NCBI GenBank assembly: GCA_054601695.1
Contig: BAAHQB010000250.1
Location: 1 to 64,000 of the forward strand
DNA from: Amorphochlora amoebiformis
Taxonomy: Eukaryota; Cercozoa; Chlorarachniophyceae
Length of the DNA: 64,000 nucleotides
Direction of reading: 5' to 3'
Notes under the pieces: generated by a model
Told to the model about the DNA's origin: nothing
Database searches by the model: none
What the model saw: the letters and a program-made list of their open reading frames with translations, nothing else
Part shown: in pieces, positions 45,912 through 64,000 of the stretch
How the letters are laid out: every line of letters begins with the position of its first letter
How positions within the stretch are numbered: position 1 is the stretch's first letter
Position numbers and translations under genes: made by a program

Positions 45912-47242
45912 TTTAATACATAAAATGTACTAAATATCATATTTACGCATATACTGTATATAAATATGTAATGTATTTAGAATATTTAATGATTTAATCA
46001 ACCTGACCGTAATCATAGGGGGTGTCGCTGAATCTTGTGAGGAAGTTTGGCAAGCAGATTCTTCAGACTCTTAGTTTTCTTCGCAAGCGGAAGGTTATCC
46101 ACTGTGACCTGAAGCCGGAAAATGTTCTCATGAGGCGGAAGAACAGCAGCCAGATCAAGGTCATAGACTTTGGGAGCGCCTGCTTCGCATCAGAGAAGGC
46201 GTTCACCTACATCCAGAGTAGATTCTACCGAGCTCCCGAGGTCTTACTGGGAATAGACTACTCATATCAAATCGATATGTGGAGCCTCGGCTGCATGCTC
46301 GTCGAGATGCACACGGGAAAGCCTTTGTTCCCGGGGAGGAACGAGAACGATCAGATGTGCAAGCAGGTTGAGGTGCTCGGGATGCCGCCAGACTGGATGA
46401 TTGTGGGGGGGAAGTATGGCCCGAAACACTTCACGAAACAACGGGATGACAAAGGAGTCGTAAAGTGGGTGTCATATGCCACGCCTGGAAAACGAAATCT
46501 CATGGAGATAATGAACGAAGCAAAACAGTTGAACACAGGCAAGCGAGGCCACGCTGAAATCGATTACTCAAAATTTGAGAATCTTCTACGTAGTATGCTG
46601 GCCTACAATTTCCACGAACGGATAACCCCAGAGGACGCTCTTCGCCACAGCTTCTTCCGCTCTTTCACAGACAGCTGTACTAGTACCGAGGAGTCGTATC
46701 TCAACAACGGCGACCGCAAGTACAAAGGAGTCCACCAGCCGCACCAAAGCCAATCCACCGTCATATCCACCGCCACGACCGCCCCCACGTTCTCTACCTC
46801 TGGCATAGCCTTCCAAACTACGCAAGCACAACCTCCACGGACCCCAGATCCAGCTTCCCAGGATAATATGGAAGTCGAAGGGAAAGGAACATCAAGACAA
46901 GGACTAGACGTTGAGCAAATGGACTTCGACGCGGACTCCAAACGTTCTGCCAGAACATCCCAACCGCAAACCACCTCCACTATAGCGCCTAACCTGGCGG
47001 GAATACCATATCACCGCACGGAACCTCGATCCGACACTCTAATACTACCATCACATATAAACCAGACAAACCACCAGAATAGCTTCATTTCCTCCCCCTC
47101 TATTCCTATAAGAACAGGGGTACCACCACCAACGTCCCAGAGAGAAGGCTCTTGGCCAATGGATTGCAGAGCTAGTGAAACTGTTCATAATAGAAATGGT
47201 AGTATGGATCGGCCGGATTCAAAGTCCCCAATGTGTATATGA
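43483..47242 (+). CDS. DYRK-family dual-specificity protein kinase
   Basis: Exons 43483-43619, 44229-44427, 44551-44790, 44856-45023 and 46019-47242 join in phase to 655 residues. Residues 1-112 are Ser/Pro-rich, with a segment ([19 protein letters not shown]) like the DYRK pre-kinase region. A DH-box-like stretch ([10 protein letters not shown]) precedes the catalytic domain. Visible residues: glycine loop GKGSFG (159-164), VAIK lysine K181, HCDLKPEN with catalytic D278 (the Cys in HCD is DYRK-typical), DFG 298-300, activation segment [14 protein letters not shown] with Y312, and [20 protein letters not shown]. The tail from about 460 is Ser/Thr/Pro/Gln-rich and disordered. DYRKs autophosphorylate the second tyrosine of YxY, then phosphorylate Ser/Thr. 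Here the first is Phe, the second kept. DYRK versus the related HIPK/PRP4 groups is decided by the HCD motif and DH box. Confidence 0.9.
45024..46018. repeat. Kinase intron: TA and ATA microsatellites
   Basis: The last intron of the kinase gene is TA/TATATG microsatellite. It also holds two trinucleotide (ATA)n arrays at about 45672-45717 and 45752-45777. A short complex patch at 45484-45535 shows no exon. Confidence 0.8.
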
Positions 47243-47640
47243 CCCCGTCTGTTGCCTCGTCAGTCCGTTCGTCAGGATGTGCAGCTCAAGCGCACTTGTA
47301 TGTATAATATATCAAGATGAGCAAACACAAATTTTATCTATAGTTTCTGGAGTATCACGTGAACTCGATCTACTTGTTTCTATCTAGAGTAACTTGTACA
47401 AACTTTTTCGGTGATAGAAGACTAGGTAGATCTTGTAGATCTACTAGAACTAGTAGATGGTCTAGATGGTGGCGCGGAGTTTAGATACATCGACTCAATC
47501 TAGACAATCTCTAGAATCTAGACAGCGATCTACTAGATCTAGAGCGAATCTGAGCAATATCTAGCTAGAAGTTGTTCTCTATTTAGATTCTACGACTACT
47601 ACTAGTACTAGTCCTGGAAAGTGACACATCTAGCACATAC
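47243..47640. other. 3' spacer of the kinase gene, strongly CTAG-rich
   Basis: After the kinase stop, the segment 47340-47640 contains about eighteen CTAG sites in 300 bp, many as TCTAGA, ACTAGT or AGATCTACTAGATCT palindromes. No gene is seen. Confidence 0.6.
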
Positions 47641-47644
47641 TAGA

Positions 47645-48388
47645 CATAACACGTTAGATTACATGTACGCATGCATAATATGTTACAGCACATGTACGCA
47701 TAAAGCGTTGGATCACATGTACGCATATAACCTAGATAACATGTTGGATTACATGTACGAACATGTTAGATTACATATACGCATAACGTGTTAGATTACA
47801 TGTGTACGCGTAACATGTTGGATTACGTGTACGCATAACATGTTAGATTACATGTACGTATAAAGTGTTAGATCACATGTACGCATAACACGTTAGATTA
47901 CATGTACGCATAATATGTTACAGCACATGTACGCATAAAGCGTTAGATCACATGTACGCATAACATGTTGGATTACATGTACGCATAACATGTTAGATTA
48001 CATATACGCATAACGTGTTAGATTACATGTGTACGCGTAACATGTTGGATTACGTGTACGCATAACATGTTAGTTTACTTGTACGTTTAAAGTGTTAGAC
48101 CACATGTACGCATAACACGTTAGATTACATGTACGCATAATATGTTACAGCACATGTACGCATAAAGCGTTAGATCACATGTACGCAAAACATTTTGGAT
48201 TACATGTACGCATAACATGTTAGATTACATATACGCATAACGTGTTAGATTACATGTGTACGCGTAACATGTTGGATTACGTGTACGCATAACATGTTAG
48301 ATTACATGTACGTATAAAGTGTTAGATCACATGTACGCATAACACGTTAGATTACATACATGTACGCATAATATGTTACAGCACATGG
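47645..48388. repeat. 25-bp minisatellite with ~227-bp higher-order repeat
   Basis: Monomers of about 25 bp with the core ttagattacatgtacgcataaca run in tandem. Variant monomers (cacgttag, atgttacagcac, aagcgttagatcac, tgtgtacgcgtaacatg) recur in fixed order. The marker acacgttagat appears at 47649, 47888, 48115 and 48342, spacings 239, 227 and 227 bp. Each higher-order unit therefore has about nine monomers. Monomers contain the palindromes ACATGT and (T)GTACG. Confidence 0.85.
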
Positions 48389-48562
48389 ATATCTCTAGAT
48401 ATCCAGATTTCTAGATGATTAATCGAAGTAATTATGTGAAGTAGATGTATAATATATTACAAAGTTTGTCACTATGTCAGAATGTCTAGATTATGTTTAA
48501 CCCGATTCTCACAAGAAGCTGTACGTACCTAGTTGCTATATCAGCTACAAATTACAAATAAC

Positions 48563-48717
48563 CTACAATATGTCTATAGGAGAATCACTTCCTCCAGCGG
48601 GCTGAGTAGGCCCTGAAACGCTTGGTAGTCGTGCAGGGGACGCTGGAATTCCGCCTCTGCTTCGCACGCTGCCTGGAGTCTTTCCACCTGTGCGCAACCG
48701 GACCCTGGGTGTGGAAC
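48563..48717 (-). CDS. Possible additional terminal exon of the TAF1-like gene
   Basis: After a good acceptor (tctacatcag) a stretch open in all three frames runs to stops near 48563-48580. One frame looks most protein-like (VERLQAACEAEAEFQRPLHD, then YQAFQGLLSPLEEVILL). Another is Gly/Ser/Pro-rich (RTGGKTPGSVRSRGGIPASP). The CG-ending donor of the preceding exon (50209) selects a third frame. The junction is therefore unresolved, and the protein may instead end at the in-frame TGA at 50205. Confidence 0.35.
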
Positions 48718-48827
48718 CTGATGTAGACAACGTTAGATTTGTGCTGGTTGTACCTTTGAACAATTCTATTGTTAAATACCCTTTCCGGTTCTCTTCCGCT
48801 TTCGCTTCATTGTCGGTTGACTGCAGT

Positions 48828-49765
<938 letters not shown>

Positions 49766-49787
49766 TCATTGTCATCTTTGTTATCAG

Positions 49788-49835
49788 ATCAAAACCAAGG
49801 CAAATATCTTACAAACTATTCGGGAACAGACGGAG
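49788..49835 (+). CDS. Orphan plus-strand exon candidate
   Basis: A 48-nt open segment lies between a good acceptor (tttgttatcag) and a donor (gag|GTATAT). It encodes 16 residues, IKTKANILQTIREQTE, helical and protein-like. The splice signals are on the plus strand, but the surrounding gene is on the minus strand. I found no partner exons. It could be a relic, a nested gene fragment or chance. Confidence 0.3.
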
Positions 49836-49836
49836 G

Positions 49837-49867
<31 letters not shown>

Positions 49868-50166
49868 ACACATATATACATATATATATATATATATATT
49901 GGATATAATATTTATATATTACATATATATATATATGTTTGTAGGTAATGTATGTTTAAGTACAGCTACTAGTTTGTAGTTTATTACTGTCATGATTACT
50001 AATTTTTATTACTATTATTATATAATAAATTAATATTCTTAGTAAGATTCCTACAATATGAATTAATCTATATATAGCATATATATATATATATTTTGAT
50101 ATATATATATATATATACATACATATATACATACATATGTATATATATATATATATAATATGATAA

Positions 50167-50201
<35 letters not shown>

Positions 50202-50204
50202 GTC

Positions 50205-63697
<13,493 letters not shown>

Positions 63698-63717
63698 CTA
63701 TAAATTCATTTTGTACT

Positions 63718-63757
<40 letters not shown>

Positions 63758-63841
63758 TACATATAGATGTACATATGTGTGCTTCTACTAAAGAAAAGGC
63801 TGCAACAACATACATACATACATATATATATACACACACAC

Positions 63842-63881
<40 letters not shown>

Positions 63882-63897
63882 CTCACTCTCTCTCTCC

Positions 63898-63901
<4 letters not shown>

Positions 63902-63966
<65 letters not shown>
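63902..63966. repeat. (AAT)n trinucleotide array
   Basis: About 65 bp of uninterrupted ATA/AAT repeat near the end of the window, bordered by TA microsatellite. Confidence 0.9.
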
Positions 63967-63968
<2 letters not shown>

Positions 63969-63969
63969 T

Positions 63970-64000
<31 letters not shown>

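Noticed and set aside
47645-48388. CRISPR-like array
   Set aside because: Monomers are contiguous without unique spacers, variants recur in order, and the context is eukaryotic; it is a minisatellite.

Overview
This is a eukaryotic nuclear window. The coding sequence is split into many short exons (about 30-120 nt) joined by AG/GT-bounded introns. Introns and spacers are packed with (TA)n/(TATATG)n microsatellite, which makes up well over half of the 64 kb. I rebuilt eight gene models by hand from splice sites that keep reading phase. A plastid-type trigger factor with a hydrophobic N-terminal leader points to a photosynthetic protist or alga, possibly with a secondary plastid. TTAGGG-type interstitial telomeric repeats, a TAF1-like TFIID subunit and a DYRK kinase fit a general eukaryotic background. 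I cannot name the species or lineage.

Layout, left to right. (1) 21-2106 (+): last two exons of an unrecognised gene. (2) 2459-5189 (-): two-exon trigger factor chaperone. (3) 5760-22235 (+): 45-exon gene for a ~1,287-residue TBC (Rab-GAP) protein that also carries two UBA domains, a block of 'PPG..PG' repeats and up to three PDZ-like modules. It is divergent from gene 2 across a 570 bp spacer. (4) 22995-34508 (-): multi-exon secreted/membrane protein with a signal peptide, a TPM-like start and one membrane segment. (5) 34954-39543 (+): 10-exon multipass membrane protein, divergent from gene 4. (6) 41596-43081 (+): small two-exon gene, and on the other strand a short ORF at 43030-43299. (7) 43483-47242 (+): five-exon DYRK-family kinase. 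(8) 50205-63697 and beyond (-): C-terminal part of a TAF1-like protein with a CCHC zinc knuckle and two bromodomains.

Between and inside the genes lie three copies of a tRNA-derived SINE-like element, a 25-bp minisatellite with a ~227-bp higher-order period, interstitial telomeric repeats, a ~1.1 kb polypyrimidine/polypurine inverted block, a ~390 bp (GA)n array flanked by ~110 bp direct repeats, a (TATGA)n array, ATA trinucleotide arrays, and CTAG-rich spacers that recur after the 3' ends of genes.

The genes are not an operon and share no single pathway. They represent plastid protein folding, Rab/ubiquitin/PDZ trafficking, signalling and basal transcription. The two most unusual things are the domain architecture of gene 3 and the near-universal TA-microsatellite filling of introns.
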